NCBI GenBank assembly: GCA_964017195.1
Contig: OZ024894.1
Coordinates: 3,107,847-3,171,846 of the forward strand
Length of the DNA: 64,000 bases
Source of the DNA: Siderastrea radians
Taxonomy: Eukaryota > Cnidaria > Anthozoa > Scleractinia > Rhizangiidae
Direction of reading: 5' to 3'
Positions 1 to 10,883 of the stretch are shown here, one piece after another. The translations under genes were made by a program, and so were the position numbers. Position 1 is the stretch's first letter. Each line of letters begins with the position of its first letter. The notes under the pieces were generated by a model. The model was not told the DNA's origin. It did no database searches and was given only the letters and a program-made list of their open reading frames with translations.

Positions 1-439
1 GGCGTGACGCGAAAGACATAAGGTTTCGCGCTAAATTAAGGTAACCTGAAAACTTTAAGGCAAACAACACCTCACAAAACTGATTTTCTCTAAACGAATG
101 ACAATAATCCGGCGGGAAAGTAACACGAAAAATGTCATTGATAAATCGTTCGCTCACCATGAAGTAATGACAAATTTGCACAAATTCAACAACATTATCG
201 TCCTGCCAAATTAAATTTCGGCCAAAACCTGAAAATAGACCCAAAAACAAATCCAAAGACTGCCACGAAAAAGGGAATTCTATACGAAAAACAAGTGGTG
301 TTTGCCTTGAATTACAACCATCATTCTGAAGCATAAACGACTGAAAACGACCACTAACTGAAGCTAGGTTAATAGCTGCTATCTCATCTAGCATTCTGGA
401 GAAATTAATCAGAGTTAAAGTTATTATGTAGACTGACAT
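1..439 (-). CDS. Partial ORF downstream of env, BTB-like, open at the left edge
   Basis: An ATG at 439-437 opens 146 codons on the minus strand with no stop before the window edge. It starts 48 nt after the env stop, on the same strand as gag-pol-env, so it looks like an extra gene of the LTR element rather than its LTR; no polypurine tract or LTR is seen between. I do not recognise the product with certainty. The order LASVSGRFQSFM, then an acidic/hydrophobic stretch SLDLFLGLFSG, then DDNVVEFVQICHYF and FPPDYC resembles the second half of a BTB/POZ domain running into a BACK-like helix. BTB proteins usually oligomerise and bind cullin-3. The fold call is by eye only; it could be an unrelated helical protein, host DNA flanking the element, or a longer env-region exon. 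Confidence 0.5.
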   Translation of the reverse strand, partial: MSVYIITLTLINFSRMLDEIAAINLASVSGRFQSFMLQNDGCNSRQTPLVFRIEFPFSWQSLDLFLGLFSGFGRNLIWQDDNVVEFVQICHYFMVSERFINDIFRVTFPPDYCHSFRENQFCEVLFALKFSGYLNLARNLMSFASR

Positions 440-487
440 CGTAAACAGTTCAACAAAGTTCAACTCAGTTCTTTTGACAATGCCTTT

Positions 488-2395
488 TCAATGCTCTTTT
501 GGTCCAACTCGCTGTAACTCTTGAGAGTTCCTTCTGGTTGACTTTTTACGGCGATTTTTCCTAACTGGTTTGGAGCAATGTCCGCAGATTTCGTGGTGAC
601 AGACTGAAGAGGCAGGAGCTGGCAACGGTGGCGGAAGCTTTTGGATAGAGTGACGGCTAAAACTCCTGAAGACACAGCGACAAACAACACAAAACACGAT
701 GAGATTGACCACTGATAGCGTAAGTGCAGCAAAGGCAATGTAGGCGACGTAAGAGCTCTCTGTTGTTTCCTCTATCTGCTCGATCATACTATCTGCCTTC
801 TTCAGTGTCGAGCTAAGTTGATTATCATAGCGCTGAAACAACTCATCAAAGTCATTAATCACAGTACGATTGATCTTAATAGGCGGTGGGATGGTTAAAG
901 ACTCGTGGTGTAAGTGCAGTGCTGACAAATCATTTGATTTTGGATCCCACTGAACATACGTAACTGTGGACGATGAGAAAAGTGGTAATGATACCATCAG
1001 GCGCTGCGGACAGGTGGCTAGACTGGCCTTCATTCCAACAAAGCTGACATTACATGGAAAATTGTAGACTGCTAGTGGAGAAATGTTTAACTCGCCGCTG
1101 TTCAAAGTTATTGTCCCGGTAGTTGTAGAAAGAAAGTATCTGCCTCCAAGATGAACCAATGGATGGATATGTTCACAGTTCTGAGCAGGCACGTGATTTC
1201 TCGGGAAAGAAAGCTTCAGGTCTGGATTCCAAGCAAAACCCAACCATTGCAAGCTAGTCACCGTTCTTAGCAAATTTTTAGGGCAGAGAAAACCTATTTC
1301 ACTGCTAAAACACCTATCTAACGCTTCTACCGATACTATCTGTTTCGAATTTGGACAAGTTATTAAAGCAAGGTTTGTATGTTGAACAGGCCCTGTAAAA
1401 CATTTACCCGATAAATTAAATTTAAGTGGTGTCAAATGCTCTACTACACAAAAACTATTTAGGTCCTTGATTTCCGGTGCTAACATCAAAATATTGACAA
1501 TTAGGCCATCACCTTCATGCTCGATATCAACCATAGGGCTCGCAAGAACAGACAAACCTTCCTCTAACGCCGTCACAGTCAATTTCAACGATGGATCAAT
1601 AGTCAGCTTTGCAGACAAATGCGAAGAGACAAATTTAGGCAAATCTGAATAACCTATCAACGTTTTCTCATTAAGTTGGGAAACCTGGCTTAATGTGTCT
1701 TGGATCTCAAAAAGCCTAAGCAACGCAACGAAAGCGCGGTTTATTTCCGCGGTATACTTAGAAAGAAACTCCATTGTCAAATCCTCATGACACCTGACCG
1801 ATTTGGCAAAATTTTTAAGTTGTTTTTGCCAGAAAGAAAAAGTACTATCAACTATCTTCAAATCCTGAGCCAAAACATCCAATTTACTGTTCATTTGATC
1901 GGTAACTTTGAACAAGTAAACAACCTTGCCATTAACGACGCGTGTTAAAAGCTGAGAAACCGCCAATCCTCTAGCCAACACTTTTAGAGTGCCCTTTAAG
2001 TTTTCAACGTAGTTTGGTTCGCATTTGTGGCCCGTACCTTTGTAAATGGCTCTAAACAAGCCGAATACCCCAGCGTGGCACATCCAATTAGAACGAGGCA
2101 AACGTTTCGTATCCATTAACCACTGACGTTCTTCAACCGAAAAACCCACACAGGAACGCAAAGCCCAAGTCTTACACTCGGACACAGAGCTACGATATGC
2201 TCTTGGACAAGACATTTTAGACGCATGACCGACCATAAACTGAAAGTATTTAGGCAAGAAGGTGTCACATTCAACTAACGCTGAGAAACCTGGCAAAGAT
2301 AGCAACCTACGAGCAACCTTTTGGAATCTACGAACGGTCAACAACAAGTGATCAAAGAACCTTCCTATATTTTGGGAACAGGAGCTATTATTATA
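488..2395 (-). pseudogene. env: env, distal part (surface/fusion region, transmembrane anchor, tail)
   Basis: About 635 codons stay open from the insertion junction at 2395 to the stop at 488. Near residues 95-125 a basic stretch (KRLPRS) is followed by a Gly/Phe-rich segment (GVFGLF), which fits a cleavage site and fusion peptide as in baculovirus F-like and errantivirus envelope proteins. Many cysteines and NxS/T sites follow. A helical, heptad-like stretch precedes one hydrophobic membrane segment around residues 548-572. The tail of about 65 residues holds a proline-rich motif (PPPLPAP), a Cys/His cluster (CHHEICGHC) and a basic end. The N-terminal part, with the signal peptide, lies 11.3 kb away at 13920-13676. 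The F-like assignment rests on layout, not alignment. Confidence 0.72.
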
Positions 2396-2420
2396 CACTG
2401 GAAAAGTTGAAAATTTACAT
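2396..2420 (+). repeat. Left terminal inverted repeat of the 11.28-kb element
   Basis: This 25-bp sequence starts CACTGGAAAAG and ends in TTTACAT. It is the exact reverse complement of 13651-13675. Confidence 0.93.
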
Positions 2421-3790
2421 ACTATGTAAAAAACATGTAAATAACATGTAAATCGTCAAAAAGATACTGTAAATGGTAATTTCCATACTTTTTACCCATT
2501 TACATGTTTTGAGATATTCCTGTAAAAAACATGTAAATATTTTAAGTGAAACATGTAAATTATGAAGACGATCCTGTAAATTTCTCAAACCAAGGGACAT
2601 AAACCATGTAAATAGCATGTAAATCGACTAAAGGTTACCTGTAAATAACATGTAAATGGTTTTAAGGAGCCTGTAAATTTCATGCAAATCGAATGAAGGA
2701 GCCTATAAATATCATGTAAATCGAATAAAGGGGCCTGTAAATTTTCATGTAAATCGAATAAAGGAGCCTGTAAATATCATGTAAATCGAATAAAGGGGCC
2801 TGTAAATTTTCATGTAAATCGAATAAAGGAGCCTGTAAATATCATGTAAATCGAATAAAGGAGCCTGTAAATATCATGTAATTCGAATAAAGAAGCCTGT
2901 AAATATCATGTAAATCGAATAAAGGAGCCTGTAAATACCATGTAAATCGAATAAAGGGGCCTGTAAATTTTCATGTAAATCTAATAAAGGAGCCTGTAAA
3001 TATCATGTAAATGGAATAAAGGAGCCTGTAAATTTTCATGTAAATCAAATAAAGGAGCCTGTAAATACCATGTAAATCGAATAAAGGAGCCTGTAAATAT
3101 CATGTAAATCAAATTAAGGAGCCTGTAAATTTTCATGTAAATCGAATAAAGGAGCCTGTAAAAACCATGTAAATCGAATAAAGGAGCCTGTAAATAACAT
3201 GTAAATCGAATAAAGGAGCCTGTAAATCGAATAAAGGAGCCTGTAAATCGAATAAAGGAGCCTGTAAAGATCATGTAAATCAAATTAAGGAGCCTGTAAA
3301 TTTTCATGTAAATCGAATAAAGGAGCCTGTAAATACCATGTAAATCGAATAAAGGAGCCTGTAAATCGAATAAAGGAGCCTGTAAATTTTCATGTAAATC
3401 AAATAAAGGAGCCTGTAAATACCATGTAAATCGAATAAAGGAGCCTGTAAATACCATGTAAATCGAATAAAGGAGCCTGTAAATTTTCATGTAAATCAAA
3501 TAAAGGAGCCTGTAAATACCATGTAAATCGAATAAAGGAGCCTGTAAATCGAATAAAGGAGCCTGTAAATATCATGTAAATCAAATTAAGGAGCCTGTAA
3601 ATTTTCATGTAAATAGAATAAAAGAGCCTGTAAAAACCATGTAAATCGAATAAAGGAGCCTGTAAATATCATGTAAGTCGAATAAAGGAGCCTGTAAATT
3701 TTCATGTAAATCGAATAAAGGAGCCTGTAAAAAGCATGTAAATCAAATAAAGGAGCCTGCAAATATCATGTAAATTGAAAAAGGACGACT
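2421..3790 (+). repeat. Left subterminal array of a 32-bp repeat
   Basis: From about 2640 to 3780 a unit of roughly 32 bp repeats some 35 times: CATGTAAATC, GAATAAAGGAGC, CTGTAAATA. Each unit has two GTAAAT motifs next to CTG or CATG. Some units are shortened to about 21 bp. From 2421 to 2640 the same motifs occur in a looser arrangement. Tandem subterminal motifs are where CACTA transposases bind in studied families. The apparent minus-strand reading frames here are by-products of the period and are not genes. Confidence 0.85.
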
Positions 3791-5540
3791 ACATTGTAGA
3801 CCATGTAGTGAGATGACAGACAAAAAGCCTTTTCTGTAATCTTTATTGTTGAAGAAACAACGTGTTGAACTATTCCACCATAGAAAACCTAAAAAGCAGA
3901 CCTTAATTCTCAGTAGGTTTGCATCAACACACTGGACTACAACCACTACACTGTATGAATTCATAACAGGCATGGATACATGCCTTCAAAAAGGGCTTTT
4001 AAAATAGACATTTAAGAAAAGTAATGCAAAAATAACGCAGGCACATTGGTTACACCAACAAGCACCAGCAGCATCACCTAAGCTAATGAATCTACATCTG
4101 TGTGATTGATACCGCTTATGGGTATGAAAAAGTGACGACCATAAAATTACTCTGTAGTAATCCTTGTGATGCCCTTGGCTATTTATATTGCTTACGCCAC
4201 TGCATGTATTTTATTTTGTTTTTGTTTTGGGATTCGCTTTGTATCTTGAGACCTGTGGAAATAACAAAAAAATGCAAACAGTAAGCAAGTAGTAAAAGGC
4301 AACTATGGTGTAATGATCTGAGTTTAACTTAAGAACACCTTTAGACATTTCGGTTCAAGTTTCATATAGCTCTTTCATTCCCTACCCTAGCTAAGAATGC
4401 AACATCTTTACTTTGACTAATATTTTGAAGATATAAGGGTGTATCCCCATGCATGTGCTATTCATCAGGTACATCTACATGTACCAACCACAGCCTGAGA
4501 AGATAATATGTATAATAACACTTAACTGAATTGAAAATAATGGCAGCGTTAAAAAGTGACCCCATATGAGGTTCTGGGCTATATGTGTATTGTTGGCAAA
4601 TGACAATATTTTTATCACTACCTTGTAAGACATTGTACAGGATGAAAAGTAGCATAGACTCCTAACATGCATAGGAGTGTAACAATAGATCGAACTATCA
4701 ATGCATTGCGATTGGAGTGTTCCGATAGCGACGCATTGATCGCAAAATTCAACTATCGATGACAATCGCGATAGTTTAGTTAATTATCGATAGTTAAGAC
4801 AGTTTTCAAATGATGTCCTGTAGTTCTTTTCCCTTCATTGAAAAATGCCTCTATTGTTCTCTGCTGTACGTTATGTCCATTGTTTTGAAACCAAGTAACA
4901 ATATTACTTTGTTTTCATTAAAAAAAGACTTCATTTGTCACCAGGGTCTTGTCTGTGTGCAAAATGGTGGTTCGAATATTATCTCTTCCCCACCCCCTTC
5001 TTGGAGAATTGACCGTCACTTTGTCAACAAACATGGCGGTCTCGAAGGCTCATATGGCTAGTCTTTTGAAATCGTACAAAACAAAAAAGGAAAGGCAAGC
5101 CCATGAGAGCACTTCGGGTTTATAAAAGAAAATAATGGTTCAGAGTTGCATGTACATGTAACTCGTGTCCCAGTAGACTGGTACTAAAATATAGTGGTAA
5201 TACAACAAATCTGACCCACCATATGTGACAAACATGTTGATAGGTTAATTTTTCTTAAGGATGGTGCCTCCTAATTAATACAGATGTATTTTTTGCAAAG
5301 GTTATGACTATGGGGAAAAGGTGCATCTTAGCAAGGGTTATTGGAAGCCCTTGCTAAGATCTGCTGTTTCCACATAGTCTTAAACCACACAAAAAATTTG
5401 GTATAAGGGGGCAAATTCCTTAAAAAACCTGAATGGTAATGCATCCATGACTACTGTCACGAATATACATTTCATAGTCTATCTCTATCTTATGCATTTG
5501 AAAGAGCGAATGTATTTGCTGTATGTAGTGTAGTTTGTTG
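3791..5540. other. Non-coding interior, no gene seen
   Basis: Only short frames without recognisable domains are found. Around 4675-4795 there is a cluster of ATCGATAG-like motifs in both orientations, probably a decayed hairpin element. Confidence 0.5.
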
Positions 5541-6790
5541 AAGTTGTAGTCACTGTAGTAAGTGTAGTCATGTGTAGTCAGTGTAGTTGGTGTAGTCATG
5601 TGTAGTCAGTGTAGTTGGTGTAGTCAGTGTAGTCATGTGTAGTCAGTGTAGTTGGTGTAGTCAGTGTAGTCGTGTGTAGTCGTGTGTAGTCAGTGTAGTC
5701 GCTGTAGTCAGTGTAGTCGGTGTGGCCGGTGAAGTCGGTGTGGCCAGTGTAGTCGGTGTAGTCAGCGTAGTCCGTGTAGTCGGTGTAGTCAGTGTAGTCG
5801 GTGTAGTCAGTGTAGTCAGTGTAGTCAGCGTAGTCGGTGTAGTCGGTGTAGTCAGCGTAGTCGGTGTAGTCAGCATAATCGGTGTAGTCAGTGTAGTCGG
5901 TGTAGTCAGCGTAGTCAGTGTCGTCGGTGTAGTCAGCGTAGCCAGTGTAGTCGGTGTAGCTGGTGTACTAGTCAGCGTGGTCAGAGTAGTCGGTGTAGTC
6001 AGTTGGTGTAGTGGGTGTAGTCAGTGTAGTTGATGTAGTCTGTGTAGTCGGTGTGGCCAGTGTAGTCGGTGTAGTCAGCGTAGTCTGTGTAGTCGGTGTA
6101 GTCAGTGTAGTGGGTGTACTAGTCAGCGTAGTCAGTGTAGTCGGTGTAGTCAGTGTAGTCGGTGTAGTCAGCGTAGTCGGTGTAGTCAGCGTAGTCAGTG
6201 TAGTCGGTGTAGTCAGCGTAGTCAGTGTCGTCGGTGTAGTCAGCATAGCCAGTGTAGTCGGTGTAGTTGGTGTACTAGTCAGCGTGGTCAGAGTAGTCGG
6301 TGTAGTCAGTTGGTGTAGTGGGTGTAGTCAGTGTAGCTGATGTAGTCAGTGTAGTCGGTGTGGCCAGTGTAGTCGGTGTAGTCAGCGTAGTCCGTGTATT
6401 CGGTGTAGTCAGTGTAGTCGGTGTACTAGTCAGCGTAGTCAGTGTAGTCGGTGTAGTCAGTGTAGCCGGTGTAGTCAGTGTAGCCGGTGTAGTCAGCGTA
6501 GTCGGTGTAGTCAGCGTAGTCGGTGTAGTCAGCGTAGTCAGTGTAGTCGGTGTAGTCAGCGTAGTCAGTGTAGTCGGTGTAGTCAGCGTAGCCAGTGTAG
6601 TCAGTGTAGTCGGTGTACTAGTCAGCGTAGTCAGAGTAGTCGGTGTAGTCAGCTGGTGTAGTGGGTGTAGTCAGTGTAGTCACGACAACACTGACCACCC
6701 CAACTACACTGACTAAATTAACTACATAGACTACAATGACTACACCTTTAACACCAACTATGCTCACTACACTGACTTCACCTACCTATA
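5541..6790. repeat. GTAGTC minisatellite block, first copy
   Basis: This block has a 9-bp-based repeat (GTAGTCAGT, GTAGTCGGT, GTAGTCAGC) with a longer period of about 310 bp marked by GTACTAGTCAGCGTGGTCAG. At about 6680 the array flips to the complementary motif (ACTACACTGAC). Open frames in several phases encode only Val/Gly/Ser or Cys/Ser repeats and follow from the 9-bp period. Confidence 0.9.
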
Positions 6791-7008
6791 TGGACAGCGA
6801 TTAGATTTGTTATATTCGAGACGGTAGTCATGGATTTATTACCCTGAATATCCTGAGATGTGCAGAAGGTATGCGCAGTAACAAAACAAGACACCGTCCT
6901 TGAGAAGAATTGGAAGCCTTAACCAGAAAGATGTTAACTGGTGCCACTACTGTACTGCAAATTCACTATTCAGTTGTTCCTGTTTTGTCAAGAATAACAA
7001 GAATAATT

Positions 7009-8305
7009 GTCACTGTAGTAAGTGTAGTCATGTGTAGTCAGTGTAGTTGGTGTAGTCAGTGTAGTCGTGTGTAGTCGTGTGTAGTCAGTGTAGTCAGTGT
7101 AGTCGCTGTAGTCAGTGTAGTCGGTGTGGCCGGTGTAGTCGGTGTGGCCGGTGTAGTCGGTGTGGCCAGTGTAGTCGGTGTAGTCAGCGTAGTCCGTGTA
7201 GTCGGTGTAGTCAGTGTAGTCAGTGTAGTCAGCGTAGTCAGTGTAGTCGGTGTAGTCGGTGTAATCAGCGTAGTCGGTGTAGTCAGCATAGTCGGTGTAG
7301 TCAGTGTAGTCGGTGTAGTCAGCGTAGTCAGTGTCGTCGGTGTAGTCAGCGTAGCCAGTGTAGTCGGTGTAGCTGGTGTACTAGTCAGCGTGGTCAGAGT
7401 AGTCGGTGTAGTCAGTTGGTGTAGTGGGTGTAGTCAGTGTAGTTGATGTAGTCAGTGTAGTCGGTGTGGCCAGTGTAGTCAGCGTAGTCTGTGTAGTCGG
7501 TGTAGTCAGTGTAGTCGGTGTACTAGTCAGCGTAGTCAGTGTAGTCGGTGTAGTCAGTGTAGTCGGTGTAGTCAGCGTAGTCGGTGTAGTCAGCGTAGTC
7601 GGCGTAGTCGGTGTAGTCAGCGTAGTCGGTGTAGTCAGCGTAGTCAGTGTCGTCGGTGTAGTCAGCGTAGCCAGTGTAGTCGGTGTAGTTGGTGTACTAG
7701 TCAGCGTGGTCAGAGTAGTCGGTGTAGTCAGTTGGTGTAGTGGGTGTAGTCAGTGTAGTTGATGTAGTCAGTGTAGTCGGTGTGGCCAGTGTAGTCGGTG
7801 TGGCCAGTGTAGTCGGTGTAGTCAGCGTAGTCCGTGTATTCGGTGTAGTCAGTGTAGTCGGTGTAGTCAGTGTAGTCGGTGTACTAGTCAGCGTAGTCAG
7901 TGTAGTCGGTGTAGTCAGTGTAGCCGGTGTAGTCAGCGTAGTCGGTGTAGTCAGCGTAGTCAGTGTAGTCAGCGTAGTCGGTGTAGTCAGCGTAGTCAGT
8001 GTAGTCAGTGTAGTCAGTGTAGTCGGTGTAGTCAGCGTAGTCAGTGTAGTCGGTGTAGTCAGCGTAGCCGGTGTAGTCAGTGTAGTCGGTGTACTAGTCA
8101 GCGTAGTCAGCTGGTGTAGCGGGTGTAGTCAGTGTAGTCACGACAACACTGACCACCCCAACTACACTGACTAAATTAACTACATAGACTACAATGACTA
8201 CACCTTTAACACCAACTATACTGACTACACCGACTACACGAACTACAGTGACTACACTGACTACACCAATTACACCAACTATGCTCACTACACTGACTTC
8301 ACCTA
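7009..8305. repeat. GTAGTC minisatellite block, second copy
   Basis: It has the same 9-bp repeat, the same 310-bp higher-order marker and the same strand flip near 8140 as the first block. The flanks match as well: 6790-7008 and 8306-8530 are nearly identical (GATTAGATTTGTTATATTCG onward). The array and its 3' flank were therefore duplicated together, as a unit of about 1.5 kb. Confidence 0.9.
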
Positions 8306-8530
8306 CCTATATGGACAGCGATTAGATTTGTTATATTCGAGACGGTAGTCATGGATTTATTACCCTGAATATCCTGAGATGCGCAGAAGGTATGCGCAGT
8401 AACAAAACAAGACACCGTCCTTGAGAAGAATTGGAAGCCTTAACCAGAAAGATGTTAACTGGTGCCACTACTGTACTGCAAATTCACTATTCAGTTGTTC
8501 CTGTTTTGTCAAGAATAACAAGAATAACTG

Positions 8531-9240
8531 TCAAACCTCGACTGAATAAAGACAGCTAGAAGTGAGATGTTGTTTATTTGTTAAGCTTTTCTTTTTGGCC
8601 TACTGCCATAACCAGTATATTACATTTGTAATAAATACACAAATGCAATTGTTTTGGATCATTAATATTAACATAAGGAGATTTAAGAAACACAAGAATG
8701 ATTTCAACAGCTAAGAAAGTGCTCATATCTAAGCAGCTGAGATTCAAGTACAGTTCTAGTGTAGCCCAACAAACTTTTTAACTTCACTTTGCAATCACAT
8801 GTAATGTAATATGTACCTGCTGGCTGTGGTTGGTCCAAATTAAAGTAACTTAAGCTGGAAAGCCTATGGTATGGGGCATGTATGGGGGACACACACATAT
8901 AATTTGTCATCTTCATCATCTCTTTTTCTCTATCAGTGCACTACATTACATGTAAAATACTATTAAATAATTTGTGACATGCCCACAAAAGGGGAATTCT
9001 CCCTCCCAAACCACAAGATTATGCAAGCAATGGTGTCTGATTCATCCGCATTTGGGAGTCAAACTGTCATCCTTATTTTCCATCTTTTTGTATCTTTACT
9101 CACCCTGAAATTGTTCCTTTTGCCCCTAAGTATTAATACTTTTTGTCTCAAATGGAATCACACCTACAAATACCAAAAAAAAAAAAAATCATACCAGTCA
9201 GTCAATCTAGAATATTATATTAGGTTACCACACATTTTCA
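8531..9240. other. Non-coding interior, no gene seen
   Basis: AT-rich sequence with no coding signal or strong repeat, apart from an A-tract at about 9175-9188. Confidence 0.5.
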
Positions 9241-9242
9241 AG

Positions 9243-9735
9243 TGAGGATCCTGGGGGGAAGCGGGGTACTGCCTATTTATGGTTTTACGGGGAGGCTCTG
9301 GCCAAAGGTGGTGACTTTTTTTAAGCTCACAGTTTACAGTTTTAAAGGGTAGGAAAAAATTGTCATTTTAGTATAAGAAAAGGTTACAAAATCAACTGAA
9401 AAGTGGACAAGGTGGTGGCTTAAAGAAAAGTTTGGGAAAGCGTGCCAAATTTCTGTAGAAATGACAACAGGAAACACACAAAAGCTTGCAACCTTTGAGT
9501 AGCTGAACCAGAACGACTGAAAGCCCAGGGAAAATTAGGCAATTAAAGAAAATTCTATGGTTTTGGTTTATCCTTGAGGTATAGCAAAAGGGTGCAAATT
9601 TTGCTCTCGGTACCATTTTGGTAAAAATTAGTTTATTAAAAGGGAAGGGTTTGAACCTCCAGACAGAGCCTCTCCGTATGAAACTTTATTGAGTACCCCC
9701 CCCCCCCCCAAGGGTGAGGATGCACCCAATCCATA
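9243..9735. mobile_element. Decayed inverted-repeat element with GGGGTACT/AGTACCCC ends
   Basis: The left arm (TCCTGGGGGGAAGCGGGGTA, then GGAGGCTCTGG) and the right arm (CAGAGCCTCTCC, then AGTACCCCCC) are imperfect inverted repeats. They resemble the ends of the hAT-like MITE at 60449-61094. No target duplication could be assigned. Confidence 0.45.
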
Positions 9736-10010
9736 CTCTTCTTATACAAATTTATCTGGGTTCAGCCTTAAGGTGTAATGAACTTTTATGTGTTATATAG
9801 AAAGAGAAGAAAATTATTGACTTACTGGTGAGCTGTTATGTTCTGAAGCAAAAGTGAATCACAAGGAAGTGTACATGTATGCCCAGTTTGCTGAGCATAC
9901 ACCCTTACACTAAAAATGTTCTACCTGGCTACCTGGGATCCCAGCATTGCCTTACCAGGATTGCAGCTAACTGGACTAAGATTTTCTTATGTAACTGCAA
10001 AGTGTGTGAG

Positions 10011-10883
10011 GTGTGTTTATGCCAGGATCTCTGCAAACTGAGCCAGCATGGCTAACCAGGCCAGTTTGGCTCATTGGCCTCTTAAAGGGAAGGGTTCACG
10101 GTTTAGAGCATGCTCATGAATTTAAATGCTGTTTTATCGCCTGTGCACGCTGTAGCGAGTACGCAAACAATATCATTTCAAAACATTGTTAAAGAACCAA
10201 TCAGAAGCGAATAGATTGTTCGGGTGTGAAATTTTCTTGCCATAGTTTCGCGTTTAATGATTTCTCAGCTATCTGTACACGCCCCTGGCAGCCACTTGAC
10301 CAAAGCACGTGCAAATAGAGGTAAATTCATCAACCGTGGAATAAAACCTTCGGGTCAACAATAAATTCAACGTTGGTAGTGTTGGTGTATTAAATCCACT
10401 AATATTTCCTGCGAATTTGGTCCTCCGCCGTTCTACTTGGGTTTACTCTAGTATGTGATCGCTGAGATACATGTGAGTGGTTTTATTAACCGATATAATT
10501 ACTAATAAATCGGAAAAAGAAATTTGATAAATGCACATGCGCCGAGCCGTGAACCCGTCCCTTTAAGGCCCAGTAATACAAGCAACATTTTTGTAAAACT
10601 TCTTGTGCAACAATGTTGCGTTGCAAGTTGAGATTGTTTCTTACACATATTAACACCTTTTTGCACAACAAATTTGTTGCTTCTACTTTTTGCAACATGA
10701 AAATTTGTTATGTGCAGAGGTGGTAATACGTGCAACAAACAATCTCAACTTGCAACACAACATTGTTGCGAGGAAGGTTGCACAAAAATGTTGCCCGTAT
10801 TACTGGACCTTAAGAGGCCAATGAGCCAAACTGGCCTGCTTAGCCATGCTGGCTCAGTTTGTGGAGATCCTGGCATAAACACA
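10011..10883. mobile_element. Long-inverted-repeat MITE carrying a second MITE
   Basis: The arms of about 72 bp at 10011-10085 and 10811-10883 are nearly exact inverted repeats (GTTTATGCCAGGATCTC, GAGCCAGCATGGCTAA, GTTTGGCTCATTGGCC). No coding potential. A TTAA-flanked MITE sits directly against the right arm. I could not assign a target duplication. Confidence 0.75.
10567..10809. mobile_element. 243-bp MITE flanked by TTAA
   Basis: The ends GGCCCAGTAATAC and GTATTACTGGACC are inverted. Further inverted matches follow inward (GTTGCAAGTTGAGATTGT). TTAA lies on both sides (10563-10566 and 10810-10813). A TTAA duplication fits Kolobok or piggyBac families; a TAA duplication (Harbinger) cannot be excluded. 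Confidence 0.75.

Noticed and set aside
2981..3608. Minus-strand frames of 69-172 codons with repeated IRFTWYLQAPLFDLHE-like peptides
   Set aside because: They mirror the 32-bp subterminal array and change frame with unit length; not a gene.
5661..8174. Long open frames of Val/Gly/Ser, Cys/Ser or Thr/Pro-rich repeats in several phases and both strands
   Set aside because: They are by-products of a 9-bp repeat that lacks stops in those frames. No start context, no domains, and all frames are open together.
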